25,817 bases of DNA from a virus. Under the pieces are notes generated by a model that saw nothing but the letters and a program-made list of their open reading frames with translations, was not told the DNA's origin and searched no databases. The position numbers and the translations under genes are program-made. The number at the start of each line of letters is the position of its first letter. Within the stretch, counting starts at the first letter, position 1. This document shows, one piece after another, positions 1 through 6,158 of this stretch. The stretch spans positions 1 through 25,817 of IMG/VR virus record IMGVR_UViG_3300030116_005755. One strand, given 5' to 3'.

Positions 1-127
1 CGGGTGTATCAATACCTGCTAACCTGACACGTTCTTTTTTTGTCAGGCTAAAACCTAAGTCAATTTCCACGTCAACCGTGTCTCCGTCGACTACCTTCGC
101 AATATTTTTCACTGCATAAGAGTACAT
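1..127 (-). CDS. Thermonuclease (staphylococcal nuclease-like) protein, N-terminal part, cut by window edge
   Basis: Only the first 42 codons lie in the window; the gene continues beyond base 1. The start is the ATG at 127-125, just after the TAA of the upstream gene. The visible protein begins MYSYAVKNIAKVVDGDTVDV and reaches RVRLAGIDTP at the edge. VVDGDTV (D14, D16, T17) and R35..D40-T41-P42 match the conserved metal-binding and catalytic region of the SNase fold, which in this family is usually completed by an E and a second R further on (not visible here). Family members are calcium-dependent nucleases that cut DNA and RNA. A phage copy could act in host DNA degradation or nucleotide recycling; that role is inference. 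Its place at the end of the lysis-like cluster suggests expression with the late operon. Confidence 0.8.
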   Translation of the reverse strand, partial: MYSYAVKNIAKVVDGDTVDVEIDLGFSLTKKERVRLAGIDTP

Positions 128-128
128 A

Positions 129-386
129 TTAATCTGAAACTTCTTTGTTTCCGCAAACTCTTTGATAGGTCATATCATCTGTATATGATTCAGCCCACTT
201 GTTTTCAGTATAAGTACAAAAATACCAAAGATCATCTACATCTTGATCCATCAGTCTTATCATTTCATCTTGTGCGGAAAGAGTTTGTTTCATGTCTTCT
301 AAATCATGCACAAGACCACTTATGTACCACACCAACGCAACTAACTGAACAGTCATTGCGAAGGCTAAACCGATATTTACTTTCAT
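129..386 (-). CDS. Small membrane-anchored coiled-coil protein, function unknown
   Basis: This is an 85-aa protein. The N-terminus (about residues 4-26, ending VALVWYISGLV) is one hydrophobic segment after a single Lys, reading as an uncleaved signal anchor. Residues 27-50 are charged and heptad-like, and the C-terminal part holds two cysteines (C57, C78) that could pair outside the membrane. Its ATG overlaps the TGA of the holin-like gene upstream (ATGA), so translation is probably coupled to the holin. A one-TM protein with a periplasmic coiled coil next to a holin would suit an inner-membrane spanin or a holin regulator, but nothing in the sequence proves either. I recognise no named family. 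Confidence 0.7.
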   Translation of the reverse strand: MKVNIGLAFAMTVQLVALVWYISGLVHDLEDMKQTLSAQDEMIRLMDQDVDDLWYFCTYTENKWAESYTDDMTYQRVCGNKEVSD

Positions 387-769
387 TTTTTGCTATCCGT
401 ATTTTTTAATTTATCAAATGATCTCATTCCTCCAATACCGAGCATACCTAGAAGCAAGGGCATCATAACCGACATATCAGCTTGTGGAACTTCAAACCCA
501 AAGCCTAATGCTATTGGCGCGACCATGTAATTTATTCCGAGCGATATACCTGCGATCCAACCGATGAGCGGTCTCCACGACGATTGAAACCAGTTGCCTT
601 GAGCGTCGGCTTGCAAGATTTTCAGTTGCTGCATAACAATCGCTTGATGGTTCTTCTCTGCCATAGTTGCGATCTCATGCGCTAGTTTTGCTTTCTGATC
701 TTTGTCCTCAATAACCTTATCAAGAATATTGCTAACTGGATCGACAAGCTTGCCGAGTAAATCAATCAT
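383..769 (-). CDS. Holin-like protein, GTA-type 3-TM holin family
   Basis: The protein is 128 aa from the ATG at 769, which has the Shine-Dalgarno GGAGGA five bases upstream and overlaps the previous gene by 8 bases. A longer reading from 826 adds 19 residues with no good ribosome site, so I rejected it. Residues 1-55 form a charged amphipathic helix region (MIDLLGKLVDPVSNILDKVI). Then comes the motif GNWFQSSWRPLIGW (residues 58-71), which I recognise from the 3-TM holin family of gene transfer agents and alphaproteobacterial phages. Hydrophobic stretches lie at about 66-90 and 100-114. Holins of this type open the inner membrane at the end of infection so that the muralytic enzyme can act. 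The neighbours are other small membrane proteins, consistent with a lysis block. No endolysin is visible in the window. Confidence 0.8.
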   Translation of the reverse strand: MIDLLGKLVDPVSNILDKVIEDKDQKAKLAHEIATMAEKNHQAIVMQQLKILQADAQGNWFQSSWRPLIGWIAGISLGINYMVAPIALGFGFEVPQADMSVMMPLLLGMLGIGGMRSFDKLKNTDSKK

Positions 770-1115
770 TTCTATCCTCCATGGAAATCGTTGATTTTTT
801 AGTTTCTGCTTTTGCACTATAGGCATTAAAGCCCATGAATGCAGCTACGACACCAGATGCTGCAATTACATAAACTGATGCAATGTCTGTTATAAGGCTT
901 GCAGCTTTATCAAAGCCAAGCACAGAAGCTAACAAAATTATGAATGGATATATCAACATACCTGCCAATGCGAAACCAGTAAATCTTCTTTCTGCATTTC
1001 GCTTCAAGTCTCGGTCGACCATCTCTAATCTGCGATCTTCTAAGGCAAGCGCATTCCACTCTTTGCGCTGAATCACACCGTCTCCATTTGTATCTGCCTT
1101 ATCGAATTCTGTCAT
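762..1115 (-). CDS. EF-hand calcium-binding two-TM membrane protein
   Basis: This 117-aa protein has two parts. Residues 8-19 form one canonical 12-residue EF-hand loop (DTNGDGVIQRKE), with Asp8, Asn10, Asp12, Gln16 and the bidentate Glu19 in the expected places. A basic helix follows (30-45), then two hydrophobic segments at about 47-67 and 72-96, and a short charged tail. The start ATG overlaps the TGA of a 37-aa gene upstream (ATGA). I recall similar EF-hand plus two-TM proteins from marine phage genomes, without a settled function. Its place directly before the holin suggests a role in lysis timing or membrane organisation, possibly Ca2+-responsive; that is inference. A lone EF-hand normally needs a partner hand, so the protein may dimerise. 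Confidence 0.75.
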   Translation of the reverse strand: MTEFDKADTNGDGVIQRKEWNALALEDRRLEMVDRDLKRNAERRFTGFALAGMLIYPFIILLASVLGFDKAASLITDIASVYVIAASGVVAAFMGFNAYSAKAETKKSTISMEDRND

Positions 1116-1225
1116 TTTAACGACCTCGCATATGCCATAGCTACTTTTTTATCTCGCGTAATTATAACAACTTTTCCTTGCTTGTCATATATTATGTATT
1201 TGTTACGCCATTCCTTTAATATCAC
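1112..1225 (-). CDS. 37-aa protein in nested overlaps, function unknown
   Basis: This is a very short gene starting at GTG (1225-1223) and ending at TGA (1114-1112). It encodes VILKEWRNKYIIYDKQGKVV followed by a basic segment ending MAYARSLK. The support is positional. The GTG shares bases with the TGA of the 53-aa gene before it (GTGA), and its TGA shares bases with the ATG of the EF-hand gene after it (ATGA). It therefore fills the gap exactly, in the overlap style used across this operon. The sequence alternates beta-like (YIIYDKQGKVVII) and basic helical parts, with no TM or signal. No family recognised. The alternative is non-coding spacer. Confidence 0.55.
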   Translation of the reverse strand: MILKEWRNKYIIYDKQGKVVIITRDKKVAMAYARSLK

Positions 1226-1383
1226 CGTTCTATTTTGATACAGACTACCTTTGAATTTTGATTAGTAACAAGGACTTTTGCCTTTGTAGCGTTTTTCTTG
1301 CATTCTTCTTCGCTAGAATAACTTCCTACGTGATAGTGATCAAATGTTCCGCTTACTAATTGCAACCAGAGTAAAACCCACAT
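1222..1383 (-). CDS. 53-aa probable exported or membrane-anchored small protein
   Basis: The ATG at 1383-1381 directly abuts the TAG of the upstream gene (1386-1384), with no intervening base. The protein begins MWVLLWLQLVSGTFDHYHVG: a ten-residue hydrophobic N-terminus that could act as a short signal or anchor. A Cys-containing charged region follows (SSEEECKKNATKAK), then a second Cys near the end (VVCIKIER). The two cysteines (C28, C48) could form a disulphide outside the cytoplasm. Small phage proteins of this shape often sit in lysis cassettes, but there is no lipobox, so an outer-membrane spanin is not supported. The close packing with neighbours on both sides is the main argument that it is real. 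Confidence 0.6.
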   Translation of the reverse strand: MWVLLWLQLVSGTFDHYHVGSYSSEEECKKNATKAKVLVTNQNSKVVCIKIER

Positions 1384-1860
1384 CTACCACACCCCACGAA
1401 ATTGACCGATAAAATAAAATACCGCAAACAAAATACCGCCACTTGTTGCAAATATCACAAAGCCAATAGCAAAATTTATCAGACTATCTATTTGTGCCTG
1501 TTTTCTATATAGTTCATCTTTTCTTCTTTTTCTCATTTGTGCTTCGATCTGTAAAACCTCATCCCAAGCTGATTTGCCATAATGCCATGTGATGTGTTCC
1601 TTGATCTCCTGACGCATCTGCTCCATTTTTTTCTTGTTAGCGAAGATCTCTATCGCTGTCTCTTCATCGCTTCCTTTGAAAGTTTTTTTCCAGAAGGGTG
1701 GATTCTTTTCTCTCTCTTCTAAATTCGTAAAATCTGAAAATGCTTTGCCCCACGTAGAAAGCTGAGACGTCATATCCTGCAAATCTTTACCAGCTCCAAT
1801 TGCACCTTTAAGAGCCTTAAATGCTCCAGTTGCTAATGCTACACAGGAAACGGGATCCAT
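1384..1860 (-). CDS. Hypothetical protein with C-terminal membrane anchor (MDPVSCVALATGAFKALKG type)
   Basis: This is a 158-aa protein. The N-terminus (MDPVSCVALATGAFKALKGA, then IGAGKDLQDM) is a glycine/alanine-rich amphipathic stretch that I recognise from uncharacterised proteins of marine T4-like and other phages. Residues 45-125 are strongly charged and helical. Residues about 128-151 (FAIGFVIFATSGGILFAVFY) form one TM segment, and the tail is GQFRGVW. It lies between a small TM/coiled-coil protein and the 53-aa gene. A membrane or virion-internal role is possible, but I cannot name one. Confidence 0.7.
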   Translation of the reverse strand: MDPVSCVALATGAFKALKGAIGAGKDLQDMTSQLSTWGKAFSDFTNLEEREKNPPFWKKTFKGSDEETAIEIFANKKKMEQMRQEIKEHITWHYGKSAWDEVLQIEAQMRKRRKDELYRKQAQIDSLINFAIGFVIFATSGGILFAVFYFIGQFRGVW

Positions 1861-1867
1861 AGCAAAC

Positions 1868-2080
1868 CTACTTAGACAGCAACCTTTGGATGTCGCGTCT
1901 CATTTCTTTTTGATCGTTACGCAACTCATCCAAAAGTTTGTTTGTTATATCGTTCTGATGTTTCAACAACCTGATTTCAGATTTGTTAGTTAAGATATTA
2001 TTCATCAACCACCAAACACCTGCAAGCATGGCTGTGGAAACAGCAATCACATATCCCATATATTGATCGAACAATCTCAT
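1868..2080 (-). CDS. Small TM plus coiled-coil protein
   Basis: The protein has one hydrophobic N-terminal segment (VIAVSTAMLAGVWWLMNNIL) followed by a heptad-rich helix (residues about 33-68) containing LLKHQNDITNKLLDELRNDQ. Two ATGs are possible: 2095 (75 aa, overlapping the previous gene by 14 bases) or 2080 (70 aa, one base after the upstream TAA, with GGGA five bases ahead). I prefer 2080, weakly. The shape recalls XhlA/DUF2730-type phage membrane proteins that accompany holins, but similarity is limited to architecture. It opens the cluster of small membrane proteins that runs to the left edge. Confidence 0.65.
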   Translation of the reverse strand: MRLFDQYMGYVIAVSTAMLAGVWWLMNNILTNKSEIRLLKHQNDITNKLLDELRNDQKEMRRDIQRLLSK

Positions 2081-2081
2081 A

Positions 2082-2405
2082 TTATCCCAAATCATCTAGT
2101 ATTTTTATTCTAAAGTAGGTTGAATTAGGAAAAGTCTCTATTGCACCAGACGCAAAAGTTACTGTGAACTCTCCCCTAAATACGCCTTCATTAGCTGTAT
2201 CCGCAGTTACCCAATTATATCTAATTCTACCTGCATCTTCATCTACGATTGTGCATGATCCATTTGTAACTATTAAATTGTCGTCAAGATCAGCCATGTT
2301 GAAAACAACAGTTGCACTTGTCAGATCAACAGCCGTACCATTAGCGTCTTTCAATGTTGCCGTAAGAAAAGGACTTGTATCACCTTTTTTAATTGTAAAT
2401 GCCAT
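2082..2405 (-). CDS. BppU-N-terminal-domain-like baseplate/fibre protein
   Basis: This 107-aa protein begins MAFTIKKGDTSPFLTATLKD, with DLTSATVVFNM and later GVFRGEFTVTFASGAIETFP. This is the pattern of the N-terminal beta-sandwich of BppU and related phage proteins (the 'xGDTxPxLxxxLxDxxGxxxDLTGAxVxF' type), which attach upper-baseplate or side-fibre parts to the tail. The length fits the single domain, so no fibre shaft is fused. The start is supported by TAGGAG overlapping the stop of the upstream repeat protein. It probably joins the adsorption apparatus, perhaps as a partner of that 23-residue repeat protein; the pairing is inference. Confidence 0.7.
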   Translation of the reverse strand: MAFTIKKGDTSPFLTATLKDANGTAVDLTSATVVFNMADLDDNLIVTNGSCTIVDEDAGRIRYNWVTADTANEGVFRGEFTVTFASGAIETFPNSTYFRIKILDDLG

Positions 2406-2413
2406 TTTTACTC

Positions 2414-3895
2414 CTAACTGACAGAATTTATTCCGTCATTATCAATGTCTACGGTATTAATACTATCGTCTGCTTCTACTGAATTTGGAACAGCCGTACC
2501 TGCATTGACCCGACCTGCAAGCCCAATATCATATACAAGCGTTGGAATAGTTGGCGTTCCACTTACAATATCGCTTGCAGTTAAGACAATATTGATTGTT
2601 GCCGCAGGTGTTCCAATAATCGGATTGCCACTTTCCACAATTACTAACGGCAACTGACCTTCTGGTAATGCAGGGAAGATATTATCTGGAAGTGCAGGTG
2701 TGCCAGATACAACACTAACAGGGACAAGTGTTTCTGCTTCTGACATTGCTATTGAGTCTACAACTGGACTTGCTGCCGCAACGCTTGTAGCTGTTAAGAC
2801 ATGAACTTGTGTTATTGATGTGGTGGCAACATTTGGTGCAACCGATGCAACACTATCCAGAACAAAAGTTTCATCCTCAGCCATGTTGACGCTTGAAACG
2901 ATAGGTGTTCCTGTTGCGATTGCAGATGCAGTCAATGCAGTGTTTTGAGAAACGGATGTTGTGCCTACAGTTGGATTACCAGTTTCAATAGAATTAGCAG
3001 TAAGCGGAATAACTATAGTTAACGTGACGGATGAAACAACAGGATCAGATGCTTCTACACTTGTTGCTGTGATACTGTGTTCTTGTGTTAGTGCAACGGA
3101 AGCAACATTAGCCGCAGACGCTTCAACAGAAGAAGGTGTTATTGATTGTTGTGAAACAAGTGTTGGGCTTCCAACTTGCGGTTCACCTGCATCAAGATCG
3201 GCTGTTGTAAGCGTTTCATACTCAGCCATATTTGCATTATTTGCTACTGGCGTTCCTGATAGGACGCTTGAAGCTGTAAGATCATGTGTGCCAACAATCG
3301 CAACGGATGATACACTAGGACTTCCTGATACAACGCTAGATGCTGTGAGTGTTTCATCCTCTGTCATGCCAATAGACGCAACAACAGGATTACCTGACTC
3401 AACAGAAGAAGCAGTTAATGAGTGTTCAACAGTAAGTGATAATGTTGGAACAGACGGAACACCTGTCGTAAGAGACGGTGTTGTGAATGTTTCATCCTCA
3501 CCCATATTGATTGTAGGCGCACTGAGAGAGCCAGAAACAACACTTTGAGGTGTGAGGTCATGGTTTTGCGTAAACGTAGTAGACGCGGCTTGTGGTGGCG
3601 CACACGCCACATTTGAACAGAGTAGTGCGTGTTCGGATACAATAGATGTATTCGCGACCACAGACGCGCCAGTGAGCAGTGAACTTGCCGTGATAACATT
3701 AATAATTGTTGCTGTGCTTGATTGCACAACAGGAGCACCAGAGACAACTGATGTTGCTGTGAGTGAATGGACTTGCGTAAATGTAACTGACCCAATCGCA
3801 GGTGTTCCCAAGACAATGCTGCTAGGGGTTATTGCAATTTCTCTTACACCATCATCCGCAATCGGTGCTGATGCGACTGGCGCAAATCCAAACAT
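2414..3895 (-). CDS. Tandem 23-residue-repeat structural protein, probable fibre or tail decoration
   Basis: This is a 493-aa protein. After a 21-residue leader beginning MFGFAPVASAPIADDG, residues 22-461 are 19 tandem copies of a 23-residue unit. The consensus is LTASSVxSGxPVVxSxxxxx followed by EDET or xxHS. The units carry no cysteine except in copy 4, are rich in Ser, Thr, Val and Ala, and have one Gly-x-Pro turn per unit, suggesting a beta-solenoid or elongated beta shaft. Copy 17 has two extra residues. The C-terminus (residues 462-493) is Asp/Asn-rich and ends DIDNDGINSVS, a possible calcium site. I recall comparable LTA-x-S-[IV]-x-T/S-G-x-P repeats in uncharacterised alphaproteobacterial and marine phage proteins. 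The length and position suggest an adsorption fibre or spacer. Confidence 0.75.
   Translation of the reverse strand: MFGFAPVASAPIADDGVREIAITPSSIVLGTPAIGSVTFTQVHSLTATSVVSGAPVVQSSTATIINVITASSLLTGASVVANTSIVSEHALLCSNVACAPPQAASTTFTQNHDLTPQSVVSGSLSAPTINMGEDETFTTPSLTTGVPSVPTLSLTVEHSLTASSVESGNPVVASIGMTEDETLTASSVVSGSPSVSSVAIVGTHDLTASSVLSGTPVANNANMAEYETLTTADLDAGEPQVGSPTLVSQQSITPSSVEASAANVASVALTQEHSITATSVEASDPVVSSVTLTIVIPLTANSIETGNPTVGTTSVSQNTALTASAIATGTPIVSSVNMAEDETFVLDSVASVAPNVATTSITQVHVLTATSVAAASPVVDSIAMSEAETLVPVSVVSGTPALPDNIFPALPEGQLPLVIVESGNPIIGTPAATINIVLTASDIVSGTPTIPTLVYDIGLAGRVNAGTAVPNSVEADDSINTVDIDNDGINSVS
2513..3832 (-). repeat. 19 tandem 69-bp (23-codon) protein-coding repeats
   Basis: The repeats occupy residues 22-461 of the gene at 2414-3895. 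The period is 23 codons (69 bases) almost throughout; copy 17 is 25 codons and the last copy 24. The copies have diverged strongly at DNA level but keep the L-T-x-S-V and S/T-G-x-P positions. Ends of units tend to be either an acidic EDET/EYET/EAET type or a xxHS/xxHD type, often alternating between about copies 5 and 9. This hints at an older 46-residue unit. Confidence 0.8.
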
Positions 3896-3899
3896 TTAA

Positions 3900-4208
3900 T
3901 TATGACCTAGCTGCAACCCAATCAGAAACCATTGTTTTGACTTCTGCATTCGTCATATCAGACGTTGTTCCATCGTCATTTGTTTTTTGGTATTTATTTG
4001 CGGTGTGCTGAGCAAGGACTTTTGTTTCTAATTCTGTAGCTGTCAATTCCGTTACAGTATCAGGAATATAATATTCCCGATCCGCTTCGTCAGGTGACCA
4101 ACCGACCATTGTATTTTCTGCTGTATCAAGAAAATAACCACCATCTTCAACCCACTCAGGGGTACGCATACCTCCTGCGGTCATATGCATTTTATATTCT
4201 ATAATCAT
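3900..4208 (-). CDS. Hypothetical fibre-associated protein (EYYIPDT type)
   Basis: This is a 102-aa soluble protein with no TM or signal. It begins MIIEYKMHMTAGGMRTPEWV, contains EDGGYF and DREYYIPDTVTELTATELET, and ends in a helix (DMTNAEVKTMVSDWVAARS). Its ATG overlaps the TGA of the preceding gene (ATGA), so the two are probably translationally coupled. I recall similar short proteins with a Y-[YV]-[IV]-P-D-T core beside tail-fibre genes in marine phages, sometimes annotated as unknown and sometimes as chaperone-like. A fibre-assembly role is a reasonable guess but unproven. Confidence 0.65.
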   Translation of the reverse strand: MIIEYKMHMTAGGMRTPEWVEDGGYFLDTAENTMVGWSPDEADREYYIPDTVTELTATELETKVLAQHTANKYQKTNDDGTTSDMTNAEVKTMVSDWVAARS

Positions 4209-5023
4209 TCTTTTGACTCCTTAGACTTTTCCAGTTGTAACATATAATCTGTATTAAGAAAATCTGCCTTACCAAAAATTCTTTCTGCGGTAATATCTGC
4301 ATTTTTATAATACTTATCTGCCATTTGATCTAAAAAGCTTTCCAGATCATTGCTGTGTAGCAACTCTTTCTTAGCAATCCTTTCAGCCGTAAATTTTATA
4401 TATCCAGAAACTTCTGTCAAAGCTAACTGTGGATGCACTCCGTATTGTTGCATATATTCAATGGTTGCTGTGGAAGCTCTACCACCGTCCATTAAATTCC
4501 GATACATCAGTTCAAAACCTCTACGAACATGATGCCGCTTTTCCTCCCTCTCAAAAGCAAGTTCATCCCATTCATCAATCCCATAATTTTCTTTGATGTT
4601 ATCATAACTATCAATAAGCGTAGCAATATCTTTTATTGAGCCGTTTATTTTATTTTCGATTTGAATAAGATTGTGCCGCTTCTGTCGTAGCTTTGCTTCA
4701 CTCACTGCATCGCTTGAACCTTCTAGTTCAATAATTTCCATGCGTATTTCAGCATGAGTAACCTGCGCTTCATTCAATGCATTTTCTCTTTTTTCTACTT
4801 CCGCAGTAATCTGCCGCAACATTCTATAAGGGGAATGACCGTTGAGCATTGTCAATGTCATCATATTCAATGTTGTCTGTGAATTATTCCGATCAAATGC
4901 CCTAGTAGCTTTTGCAATTTCTGGTAATTTTTCAGCAACCTTTGCAGCCGCAACTTGATTGATATTTTTACTTGCCTCTACTGGCAAAGAAAAAGTTATC
5001 GGTTTTGTTACTACGTTTGTCAA
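4205..5023 (-). CDS. Hypothetical helical/coiled-coil protein with TTG start
   Basis: This 272-aa protein is almost entirely predicted helical. A long charged coiled-coil region spans about residues 75-150 (AEVEKRENALNEAQVTHAEI; LRQKRHNLIQIENKINGSIK) and further helices run to the end. It has no TM and no beta signature. The start is TTG at 5023-5021, chosen because a perfect AGGAGGT lies five bases upstream, overlapping the TAG of the last propeller gene; no in-frame ATG is near. It sits between the six propeller genes and the 23-residue-repeat gene, in a region otherwise made of beta-rich fibre proteins. A fibre chaperone or connector is conceivable, but I recognise no family. Confidence 0.65.
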   Translation of the reverse strand: MTNVVTKPITFSLPVEASKNINQVAAAKVAEKLPEIAKATRAFDRNNSQTTLNMMTLTMLNGHSPYRMLRQITAEVEKRENALNEAQVTHAEIRMEIIELEGSSDAVSEAKLRQKRHNLIQIENKINGSIKDIATLIDSYDNIKENYGIDEWDELAFEREEKRHHVRRGFELMYRNLMDGGRASTATIEYMQQYGVHPQLALTEVSGYIKFTAERIAKKELLHSNDLESFLDQMADKYYKNADITAERIFGKADFLNTDYMLQLEKSKESKE

Positions 5024-5033
5024 ACTTGACCTC

Positions 5034-6149
5034 CTATGATGGACTTCCTGAGCAACCGCCCATATAATTATTACTTTGTGTTAGATCTGCAAAATCACTT
5101 GCGTCTCCTGTTGTTTGTATTGTGAAACGCTGAATTGTATTTTTAATTGTAGAACTCTGTAGACCTCCGTTTATTGTTCCATAAGTTTTATTAGACGTAC
5201 AAGCATGCACTCTTCTAGTTGCCGCCAAGTCACCGAAATCTGTTGCATTACCTGTTGTTCCCAAAGTGACATAATCCATTGTATTCACTGACAAAGACCC
5301 TGATGTTCTGCCACCACACCAAACACCTCTAGTTGCATCACCACAAGCATCAAATTCTTCTCTTGCTGATGTGAGGTCACCAAAATCCGATGCATTCCCT
5401 GCGCTTGCGCTTGCAAAATAATCAATCACATTTGAGTAACCACCGCGATCACCCCCACCGACATGAACATAAGTAGCTCCATAGACTGCACCAGTGTAGT
5501 CAGCGTTTGTTGTAAGGTCTCCGAAATCAGTTGCATTTCCAAGAGTAGCTATTGTAACTCTCCCGATTTGACCAGTTGAAGATGTAGTAATTCCCTGACC
5601 ACCTATATGAAACCCATATGTCCCATCACTGGCACAAGAAATTTTAATTGCGGCATGTAAAGAATCACCAAAATCTGCTGCGTTTCCAAGCGTAGAAATG
5701 GTAATATAATCTATTGTCTGCGTATCTGTTCCACTTCCATAGTATCCGTTAAAAATAAGTCCGCGACTTGTGCTTGAACATGCTGCACATAATGTTTTTC
5801 CTGTTGTCAAATCACCAAAATCTGCTGCGTTACCTGCGGTGGTTATATCGTAATAATCAATAATAGCTAATGGATTACTTGATGAGTCTCTTCCCCCTGC
5901 GATGATAGCTCTATCACCACCCCAACTAAAAGCAGATTCCAAAGAAATAGTTTTAAACTCACTATTTATATATTGATAAAGAACATTGTTAGAACTATCC
6001 CACCAGAAATCTCCCTCACTTGGCGATGATGGTTCTGTGCCGCTTGCTGTATATCCCTGCTCAATTGCGTTGCCTCTAACTTTAAGCTTGTTAGGAAAGT
6101 CAACCGCTGAACCTTTATTGCCAATTGTGTTTACTTTTAACGTACTCAT
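5034..6149 (-). CDS. Six-bladed kelch-like propeller fibre protein, copy 6 (N-terminal type III)
   Basis: A 371-aa protein. Residues 1-30 (MSTLKVNTIGNKGSAVDFPN, then KLKVRGNAIE) are an N-terminal domain shared only with the next copy upstream at 6159-7244. A second module follows (SGTEPSSPSEGDFWWDSSNN..INSEFKTIS), common on phage fibre proteins. From about residue 77 there are six blades of about 48-50 residues, each ending in [ND]A[ATS]DF[GA]DL or a close variant; the last reads DASDFADL. The protein ends SGCSGSPS-type, completing the first half-blade and suggesting closure of a circular six-bladed propeller. It probably binds a host-surface target or decorates the tail; no enzyme motif is seen. 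The TAG stop is part of the Shine-Dalgarno of the next gene. Confidence 0.75.
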   Translation of the reverse strand: MSTLKVNTIGNKGSAVDFPNKLKVRGNAIEQGYTASGTEPSSPSEGDFWWDSSNNVLYQYINSEFKTISLESAFSWGGDRAIIAGGRDSSSNPLAIIDYYDITTAGNAADFGDLTTGKTLCAACSSTSRGLIFNGYYGSGTDTQTIDYITISTLGNAADFGDSLHAAIKISCASDGTYGFHIGGQGITTSSTGQIGRVTIATLGNATDFGDLTTNADYTGAVYGATYVHVGGGDRGGYSNVIDYFASASAGNASDFGDLTSAREEFDACGDATRGVWCGGRTSGSLSVNTMDYVTLGTTGNATDFGDLAATRRVHACTSNKTYGTINGGLQSSTIKNTIQRFTIQTTGDASDFADLTQSNNYMGGCSGSPS

Positions 6150-6158
6150 TTTTCTCTC

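Noticed and set aside
383-826. 147-aa version of the holin starting at 826
   Set aside because: The added N-terminus overlaps the EF-hand gene by 65 bases and lacks a ribosome site, while GGAGGA stands five bases before the ATG at 769.
2961-3548. 195-aa plus-strand reading frame, and further plus-strand frames at 2445-2657 and 3552-3899
   Set aside because: They are antisense to the 23-residue-repeat gene. A 69-base period is a multiple of three, so a frame free of stops in one repeat tends to stay open through all of them. The products show no family features and the genes would oppose the operon.
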